From the NCBI RefSeq assembly GCF_030818895.1, contig NZ_JAUTBA010000001.1, positions 1,922,001 through 1,986,000 on the forward strand: a stretch of DNA of 64,000 bases. Reading direction: 5' to 3'. The notes below the pieces were generated by a model. That model saw only the letters and a program-made list of their open reading frames with translations. It was not told where the DNA came from and made no database searches. Position numbers and translations under genes: made by a program. Below are positions 36,152-44,889 of the stretch, piece by piece. Source of the stretch: Sphingobacterium zeae. Its GTDB lineage: Bacteria; Bacteroidota; Bacteroidia; Sphingobacteriales; Sphingobacteriaceae. How positions within the stretch are numbered: position 1 is the first letter of the stretch; the number at the start of each line of letters is the position of its first letter.

Positions 36152-37089
36152 CTATTGTAGATATGACGCCATCGGTGTCTGTCGAAATGTTTTAGTTTTC
36201 AATGATAGTGACGTCAAGTCATCAATAATGATTTCATCTATTTGAAAATCGGTGATTATTTTTTCCTGAATGTTTGCATAATCTAAGGAGTCAAATATTT
36301 CGCCTGAGAGGATATCGAAAATATATAATGTACCTCCTGCGTACGCATTTTGGCCACTTTCAGGCATAAATCCATGAATACAACCTAAATTGCTCTTAGT
36401 TGTTATGATATTGTAACACCAAATTCTCTTATCTTTTTTTAATTTGGAAAAATTTATTGACCATATCGGTTTCACCATGTTGTCGTGTGTAAAGCAGTGC
36501 AATGAATTTTTTTGTCACTTATCAATAAATAGGCTTGGGTATTATCAAATTTGATCCAACTCGTACCGCCTACATTTTCAAGTTTTATTTCATCGAAACA
36601 GTGATTGTCAAAGTGATACCTCAAAATAGATTTTTTCTCTGTTGGAATATAAATAATATTGCTTTTAAGGTGTAAATCTGCATTGTACAGACTTTTGTCG
36701 ACTTTATCTTTTTTGAAAACTACCTCACCGTTTTTAATATTTACACAACATAATCCACGATAATATTCAAGTAAAAAATAGTTAGATGATTTATCTATTA
36801 TGCTTCTATATCCCAGGAACTTTTCTGTAGAAAAGAGTTGTTGTTTAGTCTCAATGTCAAAAGCTGTAATTGTCGTTTTATTTGCATTTCGTATTGTTAG
36901 CCAATTTTTGGAATTCAAAAGTATAATATGGCCATTAGGGGCAAAATCTAAGAGGCGGAATTCTTCAAAACCAAGATTATTTAGAATATTTAGGTTTGAA
37001 TCTGTCAAGATTAAACCTTTTTTATCATCCTCTATAATAGCCTTATTAATTTGTATTCTATTAATAACTCTTTTATTTTCGATTCTCAT
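36152..37089 (-). pseudogene. Frameshifted beta-propeller-like gene
   Basis: Two overlapping frames (37089-36472 and 36502-36152) read as one protein of about 310 residues: the first ends ...ISDKKIHC then leaves frame, the second continues FTHDNMVKPIW. The DNA between (around 36490) carries an extra ACTGC, partly repeating the adjacent bases, which explains the shift. Repeating strand patterns suggest a beta-propeller. No signal peptide. Confidence 0.7.
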
Positions 37090-37178
37090 ATTGCAATGCT
37101 CTAAGAGTCTTGTTGTTATATTTTATAATGCTTGAGATTCTTACATGACATGTTTTGTCAATTCCTGATTTGAGTTTA

Positions 37179-37772
37179 TTAGTTTGGTATAACTAGATTA
37201 GCTTGTGAAAAGTCAATGGCTTTGTACCTATCTTTCATTTTCTTGTCGAGAATGACCTTGTCATCCGTGAATGAAACAGGAGGGGTTTTAAAATGCCAGG
37301 TTCCCAGATAGTTTAATGAGTTTTCTGTAATCTTAAAAGTAAAGCGTTCTAATTCATCTATATTTATCAGGCCATCATTTACTTTATCTTCAAAGCCATC
37401 TGTTGTATCCGTATTCTTAAAAATATACTCTGTATACATTTTGCCACCATACCACTTACTATTGGTCCACCAATAATTTAGAATAGCGTAGTTACCCGGC
37501 TCAATGGTATATATGAAGATATTTTCCTTTGATGATTTGAATGTCGGCTTCACTCTAAATGAAAAAACCTCCTTTGTTTCTGTATTGATCAAACGTATGT
37601 CCTGCGGAAAACCTCCACTGCTGAATCCTAATCGTTGGATGAAATTACCATAGATAATTGCTTTTCCACGAGGTATGCCGTCGTTACTTGCGACATCATT
37701 AAGGTGTTTAAGATCTTGTGCATTAATCTGCATTGATAAAAAAACTAAGAATACTGTTATTATACGTTTCAT
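37179..37772 (-). CDS. Secreted hypothetical protein
   Basis: 197 residues with a signal peptide (MKRIITVFLVFLSMQINAQ). The mature protein is beta-rich with ILNYWWTNSKWYGGKMYTEYIF. No recognised family. This is the full-length relative of the fragment at 25227-25609. Conserved sequence also continues about 50 bp beyond the stop in both copies. Confidence 0.7.
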   Translation of the reverse strand: MKRIITVFLVFLSMQINAQDLKHLNDVASNDGIPRGKAIIYGNFIQRLGFSSGGFPQDIRLINTETKEVFSFRVKPTFKSSKENIFIYTIEPGNYAILNYWWTNSKWYGGKMYTEYIFKNTDTTDGFEDKVNDGLINIDELERFTFKITENSLNYLGTWHFKTPPVSFTDDKVILDKKMKDRYKAIDFSQANLVIPN

Positions 37773-37903
37773 TTCTAAAGCTGATATTGGCTGAAAAATA
37801 TTTCTTGCCGACTTTAATTTAGATTAACTAGCTAGCCATAAAACTATAATAAATACCCCATATTTTATGTATCAATTATGAAATTAACGATTATATAACA
37901 CAC

Positions 37904-38190
37904 CTATTTTCTCAATGAGTTCTTTGCATTTACTTTTTTCATCCATTTAGTTTGATTTAAAAATCGAATCCCAATTCGGATAAAATCCGTTCCGTGATTA
38001 TTCATAAAATACCTCATCAATTTATACTGTTCAGTATCCTGGTATGCAATTAACTTTATTCCATTTTCAGCTACCTGATAGATGTCAGCTTCGGGATATG
38101 CCATTCCCGCATTTCAGCACTAATTCTTCCTGCAAACGCATCCGGAGATTCATTCGTGTCGTTTATTTTAAATCTTAACGCATGCGACAT
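37904..38190 (-). pseudogene. Small hypothetical gene with one frameshift
   Basis: An ATG at 38190 opens MSHALRFKINDTNESPDAFAG...SAEMREWH and then leaves frame at about 38104; the next frame continues AYPEADIYQVAENGIKLIAYQDTE to a stop at 37904. Joining them with a 1-nt correction gives a protein of about 95 residues. The junction is at GGAATGGCAT, not a homopolymer. Confidence 0.5.
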
Positions 38191-38211
38191 GTAGTTGTTT
38201 GCCTTTGTATA

Positions 38212-39243
38212 CTATTTCGTTTTAAAGTTCGTGAAACTATTTCCTTTATAACGATGCACTCCATTTAAAGTACCAAACCATATACTTCCATCGTTAGCTT
38301 CCGTGATTCCAAAAATCAGGGCTTCCCCCGATCTGATTATCTCGGGAGGCGTGGAGGAATCCGATAACGATTTTGAATTGTAACGGGAGAGAATCCAGCT
38401 TTTTGTCTTTGTGGGCGGTTGTGAGACATGTTTGAAGTCCCTATTGACAATACTATCCGAACTAGTCCAGATATTCCCATTTTTATCTTCATAGATATAG
38501 CCAACAAACTGACGCGTATAATTTGTAAATGTAGTACCGTCGTAGCGCCATAGTCCGTCATTTCCCCCGAGCCAGATATTCCCATTTTTATCCGCTATTA
38601 TCGAGCGGACATTTTTAAACGATTTACCTTCATGCTTGAGGACTGTGTATGTTTTACCATCATAGACGCAGGCATCATCACTTGTTCCAAACCATAACTT
38701 TCCTGTTTTGTCCTCCATAATCGAGTTGACGCTGTTGCTGGATAGTCCATCTTTTGCAGTAAAATTTTTAAAAGACTTTCCATCATATCGGCTAGCTCCA
38801 GCATCTGTGCAGAACCAAACATGACCGGCCTTATCCGCATAGATTTCAGTGACCTTGTTACCTGCAAGACCGTCTTTGGTCGTAAAATTGCGGAAGGATT
38901 TTCCATCATAATAATACACGCCTGAACCGATCGATGTCAACCAAAAGTTTCCTTTTTTATCTTCCAATACTGCGAAAAAACGGGCAGTACTGACGTCAGC
39001 TGTTATATTGGTAAACGATTTTCCATCGTATCGAAAGACACCCTTCCATGAAGCAATCCAGATATTGCCCCTCCGGTCTTGCTTTACCGTACGGACGATT
39101 CCATTTGGAGCCTGTGTAGTGTCTGTACGATTGGATAAAGACCTTGAATTATTTATCTTTTGTTGTTTCTGGTTGATCTCGTTACAAGAGCTGGTTAAAA
39201 AAGAGAGCAGCAGTAAAATGGAAATGGTCATTGCATTGTTCAT
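38212..39243 (-). CDS. Two-component-regulator-type propeller lipoprotein
   Basis: 343 residues. Signal peptide with lipobox TSSC at about 17-20. At least seven repeats of the Reg_prop type (DKxGxxWxGTxxGVxRYDGKSFxNFT) fill the rest, forming a beta-propeller like the sensor part of hybrid two-component proteins, but no kinase follows. It is divergent from a membrane-anchored winged-helix regulator 100 bp away; the pair may act as sensor and regulator. Confidence 0.88.
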   Translation of the reverse strand: MNNAMTISILLLLSFLTSSCNEINQKQQKINNSRSLSNRTDTTQAPNGIVRTVKQDRRGNIWIASWKGVFRYDGKSFTNITADVSTARFFAVLEDKKGNFWLTSIGSGVYYYDGKSFRNFTTKDGLAGNKVTEIYADKAGHVWFCTDAGASRYDGKSFKNFTAKDGLSSNSVNSIMEDKTGKLWFGTSDDACVYDGKTYTVLKHEGKSFKNVRSIIADKNGNIWLGGNDGLWRYDGTTFTNYTRQFVGYIYEDKNGNIWTSSDSIVNRDFKHVSQPPTKTKSWILSRYNSKSLSDSSTPPEIIRSGEALIFGITEANDGSIWFGTLNGVHRYKGNSFTNFKTK

Positions 39244-39343
39244 ATTTTATCAAAGTTGGTTGAGCGAAAATACTTTGATATCTTTATAGCTGACCGTTCA
39301 GGATTGTAAATTAAATTGTAAACTTTGTAAATAATGTCCGCTT

Positions 39344-40236
39344 ATGCGATTTGATTTCAAAAATCTTCCCAGTAGAAGACGTAGATACATTATTGGACTA
39401 ACATTCGTATTCCTATCTATCGCATTGATCGGTCTGGCATTTAGTAAGGACGAGAGGAGTAGCTTTGATGAAGCCAAAGCAGAAATTTTACTCCGTAAAC
39501 TTGGACACCAGCTGCTCTTACAATCGGGGGATAGTTCATCAAGGGTCCTTCCTATAGAGCGGATTACAACAGATGAATATCGGATTAGATTTGAACAGCA
39601 TCTTACCTTTCAGCCTGATTCTCTCTTAAATACAGCGAAAGACCTGCTGGGCGAAGATCCTTTCACACGCAATTATATTGTCAACGTTCTTAACTGTGCA
39701 TCGAATGCTGTAACCTATGGATTTGCTATCGCTGGAGATGAAGAAGATGATATTGTACCTTGTTTAGGAAGAGAGCAACCTAGTGGCTTTTATGCGATTG
39801 ACATTAAATTCAAACCAATAGAACATAGAGAGAAAGAAGTGTATATATTGGGTAGTCTGTCAGCGTTGGCTTTTATCTGTTTTGTTGTTTTTAGGCCACG
39901 TGCAATACAAAAAGCACCCAAAAGTGATCAGCCTGTAGAAGTATTCCGTTTCGGCTCGGTTCAATTTGATCCCATGAAAAGTTATTGAGGATAAATAATG
40001 AATGCATAGATCTGACTCGGACGGAAGCAAGGCTAATGCACATTTTTGCACGATCTCCTAATGAGATGATAATTAGAAGCAGGTTGCAAAAAGAGATCTG
40101 GGAAGATGAGGGCGTGATTGTGGGGCGCAGCTTGGATATGTTTATTTCGAAACTCAGGAAAAAATTGGAAACAGTTCCCGATATCAACATTGTTGTAGTC
40201 CGTGGCAAAGGCTATAAGCTTGAAACTAGATTTTAA
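39344..40236 (+). pseudogene. Membrane-anchored winged-helix regulator, one-base frameshift
   Basis: The first piece (39344-39988) has a membrane segment at 14-32, an extracytoplasmic domain with cysteines, a second segment near 172-185, and ends FGSVQFDPMKSY. The second (39985-40236) continues with an OmpR/PhoB winged-helix domain (LTRTEARLMHIFARSPNEMIIRSRLQKEIW...GKGYKLE). The shift is at GTTATTGAGG; one extra T would restore a single protein of about 297 residues. Could be a true mutation or an assembly indel. Confidence 0.75.
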
Positions 40237-40372
40237 TGCAAATTGTTTTGAACCCATCTTGCTGGTAGTTCTTTTCTTTTCGTTTGTCAAAATAAAAAGA
40301 GCGATTGAAAATAAAGATGAAATAATATGGATGCAATGTCTTGAATAGATTAACAATTAAAGCAGTAAGTCA

Positions 40373-40717
40373 ATGGCTAGCGAAATAATAAAGAGGAAGA
40401 TTAGTTTAACACAATCTGAATTATTTAAAAATAGTATAAAGCTAGATTTGGATGACGCTCATCTTGATCTACATAACGACTATGGCTGCATTAGATTGGT
40501 ATATAACGGAACATATAATGAATTTCGCCTTACTTTTAAACGTGTCACTCTAGAAACTGATGTTAACTATAATCTAGTTGATGTAGTGTTTATTGATGCC
40601 GTTATGGATACTTGCCTATTTGTTTTTGAGGAGGAGGTTTATAAACGCTACTGGTTCAATATGGGAGAATTTCTAAACAATACTAATAAGATATTGATGG
40701 ATTTTCGACAAACTTAG
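40373..40717 (+). CDS. Hypothetical protein
   Basis: 114 residues, acidic, beta-rich, without signal peptide (LDLHNDYGCIRLVYNGTYNEFRLTF). No family recognised; size and setting fit an immunity-type protein. The following 140 bp also read as a coding-like tail in another frame, so the C-terminus may be disturbed. Confidence 0.5.
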   Translation: MASEIIKRKISLTQSELFKNSIKLDLDDAHLDLHNDYGCIRLVYNGTYNEFRLTFKRVTLETDVNYNLVDVVFIDAVMDTCLFVFEEEVYKRYWFNMGEFLNNTNKILMDFRQT

Positions 40718-40719
40718 TT

Positions 40720-40859
40720 GGCGTATAGTCAATTTTAATGAAAGAAGAGGTGATAATCGCATAAAAAATCTTATTGTAAAACAAATGAGAAAATTATTGA
40801 GTGAGTTATGCGATGATACTATAGCTGCACAACGCCTTAGGATCTTGCAAGGAATTTAG
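40720..40859 (+). pseudogene. C-terminal gene fragment
   Basis: Open frame encoding WRIVNFNERRGDNRIKNLI...LSELCDDTIAAQRLRIL, ending at TAG 40857. No start of its own. Possibly the tail of a lost gene joined to 40373-40717. Confidence 0.35.
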
Positions 40860-40887
40860 CTATCTCAAACATTTGAGATAGCTAAAT
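40854..40887. terminator. Bidirectional hairpin terminator
   Basis: Perfect 15-bp stem ATTTAGCTATCTCAA/TTGAGATAGCTAAAT with loop ACAT, between convergent genes; it ends 3 bp before the stop of the monooxygenase gene. Confidence 0.75.
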
Positions 40888-40889
40888 GT

Positions 40890-42047
40890 TCAGCTAGGAT
40901 GGGCGTTGAAAAATTTAAGCATAGTGGAAAGTGCGTTTTTGGAATGCATCTTCTCGCCATTTTCCAGGGATTTTCGGGTGGCATTTACCGACCTATTATA
41001 CATGTTAACTTCGAAATCTGAAATAGCCTCCTGTATAGTTTGATAAGTCGCGTTGGTCAAACATTCGCTTAACTCCAACGCGTCCAGCATGGCCATATTT
41101 GCTCCTTCTCCTGCAAATGGAGGCATCACATGGGCCGCATCTCCTATCAGGGTTAGGTTGGATTTTGTTTTCCACCGCTGTTCGGGCATCGAATAGATCA
41201 GACGTGGAATAAAAGGAGTATATGCATGTTGAATCAATTCATGCCAGAGCGCATTCCATTCTGGATATGCTGTTTTAAACCATTCTAGAATCTGAATATT
41301 ATCGGAAAAATCAAGACCGCTTTCTGCCGCCCAATTTTCATTTGCTTTAAAACTCGCATAAAATCCAATATCCCCATTTGCTTTCTGGCCGAGCAATATA
41401 TTTTTAGTATTTCCAAAGGCCATGATTTTACCTCCTTTTACCAGTGCATCAATGTGGGGGGCATATTGTTTGGCAACAGTTCCTTCCAGCATAATCACTC
41501 CTGAATAGACGGGTTTGATAGGGGTGAGATAGGGGCGTAACCTTGAATTGGCGCCGTCTGCTGCGATAACCAGGTCAGCATAGACAGAAGAGCCGTTTTT
41601 AAAATGAATCGTCCACCCCTCATTATGGGGCTCCATTGAAATAAAATGACTGTCCCATACTACCGTTTCCGGTAGAAGAGCATCCACCAGCATATTCCTT
41701 AAGGGACCACGATCTATTTCCGGACGGAAATATTCGGAACCAAAAGCTTCATCAGGTTTTGTGTTATGGTCACTGTAAAGAATTTCTGCCTGTTCATTCA
41801 TAATAAGCATTTTATCAGCTCCCGGACGAAAAACTTCTTTAAATTGTTTCAGCAAATCAGCTTTCCGTAAAGCTGCCAGTCCTGAGTTTTCATGCATGTC
41901 GAGGGGCGATCCCTGGACTCGTGCATTTTTATCAAAATCTCTTTCGTATACTTTTACATGTAAATTTTTTAATTGTAAAAGTCTTGCCAGTGTAAGCCCC
42001 GCGGGGCCTGCACCTACGATGGCTATTGATCGATTTTTAATCAGCAT
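40890..42047 (-). CDS. TetX-like FAD-dependent monooxygenase
   Basis: 385 residues. FAD-binding GAGPAG at about 12-17, ERD at the end of the second strand, and the late FAD motif GDAAHVMPPFAGEGANMAMLDALEL. The VYERD...ARVQGSPLDMHENSG and GDAAHxMPPFAGxG segments closely follow the TetX family of class A flavoprotein monooxygenases that hydroxylate tetracyclines, but many relatives have other substrates. It follows an AraC regulator gene with a 24-bp gap on the same strand. Confidence 0.88.
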   Translation of the reverse strand: MLIKNRSIAIVGAGPAGLTLARLLQLKNLHVKVYERDFDKNARVQGSPLDMHENSGLAALRKADLLKQFKEVFRPGADKMLIMNEQAEILYSDHNTKPDEAFGSEYFRPEIDRGPLRNMLVDALLPETVVWDSHFISMEPHNEGWTIHFKNGSSVYADLVIAADGANSRLRPYLTPIKPVYSGVIMLEGTVAKQYAPHIDALVKGGKIMAFGNTKNILLGQKANGDIGFYASFKANENWAAESGLDFSDNIQILEWFKTAYPEWNALWHELIQHAYTPFIPRLIYSMPEQRWKTKSNLTLIGDAAHVMPPFAGEGANMAMLDALELSECLTNATYQTIQEAISDFEVNMYNRSVNATRKSLENGEKMHSKNALSTMLKFFNAHPS

Positions 42048-42066
42048 TGTCTCTATTTTTACAATG

Positions 42067-42074
42067 CAAAATTA
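42067..42074 (-). promoter_or_regulatory. -7 element (TAATTTTG) for the monooxygenase gene
   Basis: Exact TAnnTTTG on the minus strand, 19 bp upstream of the ATG at 42047 and overlapping the stop of the AraC gene. No clear -33 match. It suggests the monooxygenase can be transcribed separately. Confidence 0.35.
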
Positions 42075-42827
42075 TTTTCCTTTCAACACTGATAATAGTA
42101 TAAATCGGTCATTTTGATTTTTTAACAATTCTTTTGGCACTACTCCTGAGAATTTTTTTATTTCTTTAATAAAATGATTTTGATCAGTATAGTTCAGCTC
42201 AGGGAAGAGCCTTCCTTGTGCAATGTGCTCCAAAGATGCCCTGAAACGTAAAATAGTCGAATAGGCCTTTAACGATAACCCAAACTGTTTTGAAAAATAG
42301 CGGTTGATCTGCCTACTGTTCCATTTAACTTTTTCGGACAGTTCTTGCACGGTCATCTCTCCTCTATACCGATAAATAAGATCAAAAAGCTTACATTTTC
42401 TTTCATCCGCTTCTTTAGGGAGTAAATTCTTTATTATCTGTGTTGCTTTGTTACAGCAAAGCTCAAAATTCTGTAAGTCTTCGGCTTTAAAACCCCAAAA
42501 ATTGTTTGGAAGTGTTTTGCCGGTGTTCAGTAGCGCTGCAATCGAAGTGTCTAAAATATATTCCACTGCGAGTGGCTTAAAGCTCACTACAAAAGCGGTT
42601 GTGTGGGGCAATATATATCTTTCCTCTGGGTAGGTTTCCAAGCCCATAATCATCGTGTGGAACGGTTCCGCCGAGGACTGAAAAAAAAGAAGATCAACTC
42701 GACCATCGGGAATAATGACTACTTCTTTTGGGTTGTCAGACTTGTTTTGAAATGTTCCCAGATTTTCGACAAATTTAGCGATGTCCTTATCAGGTTGGAT
42801 GAAATTGCAATAGAAGTCATTGTCCAT
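42072..42827 (-). CDS. AraC-family transcriptional regulator
   Basis: About 251 residues from ATG 42827; the frame opens earlier at TTG 42866. The C-terminal HTH pair is MTVQELSEKVKWNSRQINRYFSKQFG and the second helix-turn-helix with NYTDQNHFIKEIKKFSGVVP. The N-terminal domain (PDGRVDLLFF..., YILPHTTAFVVSFKP) is the DUF6597-like sensing type. It lies directly upstream of the TetX-like gene and is its likely regulator. Confidence 0.85.
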   Translation of the reverse strand: MDNDFYCNFIQPDKDIAKFVENLGTFQNKSDNPKEVVIIPDGRVDLLFFQSSAEPFHTMIMGLETYPEERYILPHTTAFVVSFKPLAVEYILDTSIAALLNTGKTLPNNFWGFKAEDLQNFELCCNKATQIIKNLLPKEADERKCKLFDLIYRYRGEMTVQELSEKVKWNSRQINRYFSKQFGLSLKAYSTILRFRASLEHIAQGRLFPELNYTDQNHFIKEIKKFSGVVPKELLKNQNDRFILLSVLKGK

Positions 42828-43025
42828 AAGGATGGTTATAAAATCTTTCAGTGATTGAAAATACAAAAAATAATAAATACCATAAAGATTCTAAGCATAA
42901 GTTATATTGAGCTCTTTATCATATGCCTTAAGTCTGAGTCAACATACCAAGAATCCGCAGGAGTGTTATTATGGAGTGATAAAAATTGAATACTTCTAAG
43001 TATAAAGGGCTTAGAAATCGGTTGA

Positions 43026-43214
43026 GCATTTTCTTATACGCTTAAAGGACCAGCCGTATCGGCGCAAGTTCAATATACCCCTACGATCACAGATCCTTAC
43101 AATATTCCAGATAACTATGAAGAGAACGTCACTGTTCCTTGGCAAAAGACAGTCAGCTTGATAGATAACGTAAAAGGCGCGGGTTTCCGTTGCAATTGTT
43201 TTCTGTTCGTTTAA
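43026..43214 (+). pseudogene. Fragment resembling an MmpS-type secreted protein
   Basis: Open frame without start: FSYTLKGPAVSAQVQYTPT...NVTVPWQKTVSLIDNVKGAGFRC then stop. The pattern Y-x-GxAxxAxVxY...VPWxKxVxL resembles the beta-sandwich of MmpS-like accessory proteins in Bacteroidota, but the N-terminus and lipobox are missing and the tail is off-pattern. Confidence 0.4.
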
Positions 43215-43253
43215 ATTCGTCTGACCCAAGTAGCGGTTCCGTGGCTTTTTGGA

Positions 43254-43703
43254 TTACGCTCCAAACTGCTTTAAATGGTGGTTGAAATGTTTGTATATGA
43301 ACTGTCCTAATTGGGCTCTGGACATTCTACCAAAGAACCAATGTACAAATGTATCTTTTTCAAATGTTTCATATTGCTCGATTAATAATTTCCAATTTCG
43401 TTTCTCCATTTCTAAATCATGTATGTCTTCATTTACGATAAATACAGCGGATGTGGGTGCGTTTTTGCCAAAACTTGTTGTTTCATCTTTCAATATCCCC
43501 TTTATCGCATTTTGACCAAACATTCGCCCTAAAAATGAATGCGTAACCTTTATGGATCCTTGGTAATATTGTTCACATAATATACAATGCCTGACCATTT
43601 GCGTTACTGTCATTTTTCCCCAAAGAGCATCGCTGTCCTCGTGTAATAAATTAATTCTTTCGATGACCGCTTCTCTTATGTTTTTCTCAAATATTGATTT
43701 CAT
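43254..43703 (-). CDS. DUF1569 (DinB-like) protein
   Basis: 149 residues. WGKMTVTQMVRHC and the C-terminal LGQFIYKHFNHHLKQFG give the His residues of the DinB-like four-helix fold typical of DUF1569. Catalytic function is unknown. Single gene with no obvious partner. Confidence 0.85.
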   Translation of the reverse strand: MKSIFEKNIREAVIERINLLHEDSDALWGKMTVTQMVRHCILCEQYYQGSIKVTHSFLGRMFGQNAIKGILKDETTSFGKNAPTSAVFIVNEDIHDLEMEKRNWKLLIEQYETFEKDTFVHWFFGRMSRAQLGQFIYKHFNHHLKQFGA

Positions 43704-43763
43704 ATTAGGAACATTTATCTATTCTATATGGATTTTGATCATTTGCAGTCTTACAAATCTAAC

Positions 43764-43835
43764 AGATTTGTTCTTCGATCGACTTTGCATAGGATAAGAA
43801 ATAGAATTGCATATCTAACGCATTGATGATAAGAT
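43764..43835 (-). pseudogene. 3' tail of a lost gene (copy 2 of NALxMQFYFLSYAKSIEEQI)
   Basis: Minus strand reads IINALDMQFYFLSYAKSIEEQIC then stop. Matches the tail at 18731-18800 at DNA and protein level; the rest of the gene is absent. Confidence 0.5.
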
Positions 43836-43890
43836 TTGTTTAAAACTCATCATATTTCCAGTTAGAGGAATGGATAAATAAGACACCTTT

Positions 43891-44610
43891 CTATTTTAAT
43901 TTTCTAACAGCCTTATTTTTTACGAGCGACTTCATTTGTGTCACAGCTACTTTATTCAGTTGCATAAGCCGTTCATTTTGTGGTACTCCTTGTTGAATTA
44001 ATAACGCGTTTATACTTTCCATGTTGCTTAGCACGACCAACTGTTCTATAATCGCGTAGTCCCGGATATTGCCATTCTTATCAGGATTTGCATCTCTCCA
44101 TTCCTTAGCGGTCATTCCAAATAGTGCAACATTGAGCAGATCGGCTTCATTTGCATAAACGAAACTCACTTGCTGTTTTGTAATTTCTGCTGGAATGAGA
44201 TTTTCCTTTATTGCATCGGTATGAATGTGATAATTTACTTTGGCTAGTGTCCTCTGTAAGTTCCAGTTTAATTTCAAACGATCATTTTCCTCATCTTTTA
44301 GACGCTGAAATTCATTCACTAAGTAAATTTGGAATTCTGGACTTAGCCACATCGCAAAATGGAAAGCAATATCTTTATGAGCAAATGTCCCTCCATATCT
44401 TCCAGCTTTTACTATCATCCCTACAGCCTTCGTTCGTTCAATCCATTGGCCCACAGACATAATGAATCTATTTGTCCCTGCTTCCTGTTCAATTACCCCG
44501 AATTCGGGGTAATTAAAATCGGAATTGTTTATCTTCTCCCAAACGCTCAGATACTCTAATGTATTTTTATTAGTAATCCATTTTCCAATTAGGCCAACCT
44601 GCTTTTTTGT
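43891..44610 (-). pseudogene. KilA-N protein gene, 5' end replaced
   Basis: From about GLIGKWITNKNT onwards (44600 down to 43891) it matches the KilA-N gene at 24148-24972 with a constant offset of 19,743 bp, and keeps Tyr where that copy has TAG. The first 40 codons of the KilA-N domain are missing: the sequence before is a fragment of another gene in a different frame. An ATG at 44700 keeps the frame open through unrelated residues, so a shortened product could still be made. Confidence 0.78.
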
Positions 44611-44731
44611 GGCTTTCAGCATTATATTTATCCCATAATATAGGGTATTCCCAATAAGGATATTTGCCTGGTGTTGGAATGTCCTTATTGTTATATCCAA
44701 TTTCTATTACAGGTATTAATTCGAGTGCCAT
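44611..44731 (-). pseudogene. 5' fragment of an unrelated gene fused to the KilA-N remnant
   Basis: Starts at ATG 44731 with MALELIPVIEIGYNNKDIP and PYWEYPILWDKYNAESHKKAG, then runs out of frame into KilA-N sequence at about 44605. The beginning looks like a genuine protein start. It marks a deletion junction. Confidence 0.45.
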
Positions 44732-44863
44732 TTTGTGTCTATTGGATGTTGTACTATACGATAATCTCATAAAGGTATATTAAATATTGTAGAGAATTAT
44801 TTGGACTAATTAATGTGTCAATTAATTATGTTAAAAAAAATGCTTTTGATACAACCTTTTTAA

Positions 44864-44871
44864 TATCTTTG
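44864..44871 (+). promoter_or_regulatory. -7 element (TATCTTTG) of lipoprotein operon
   Basis: Exact TAnnTTTG 18 bp upstream of ATG 44890; a TTTG lies 15 nt upstream, shorter than usual. Its position supports 44890 rather than 44815 as the first start codon. Confidence 0.5.
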
Positions 44872-44889
44872 GTGAGTAACTTCATTTTT

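Noticed and set aside
43011..43229. 72-codon minus-strand frame
   Set aside because: The plus strand of the same stretch has a far more protein-like sequence (VPWQKTVSL), so the minus frame is a shadow.
44815..44889. N-terminal extension of the first lipoprotein of the four-gene operon
   Set aside because: The extension lies upstream of and across the -7 element and would bury the signal peptide; ATG 44890 is better.
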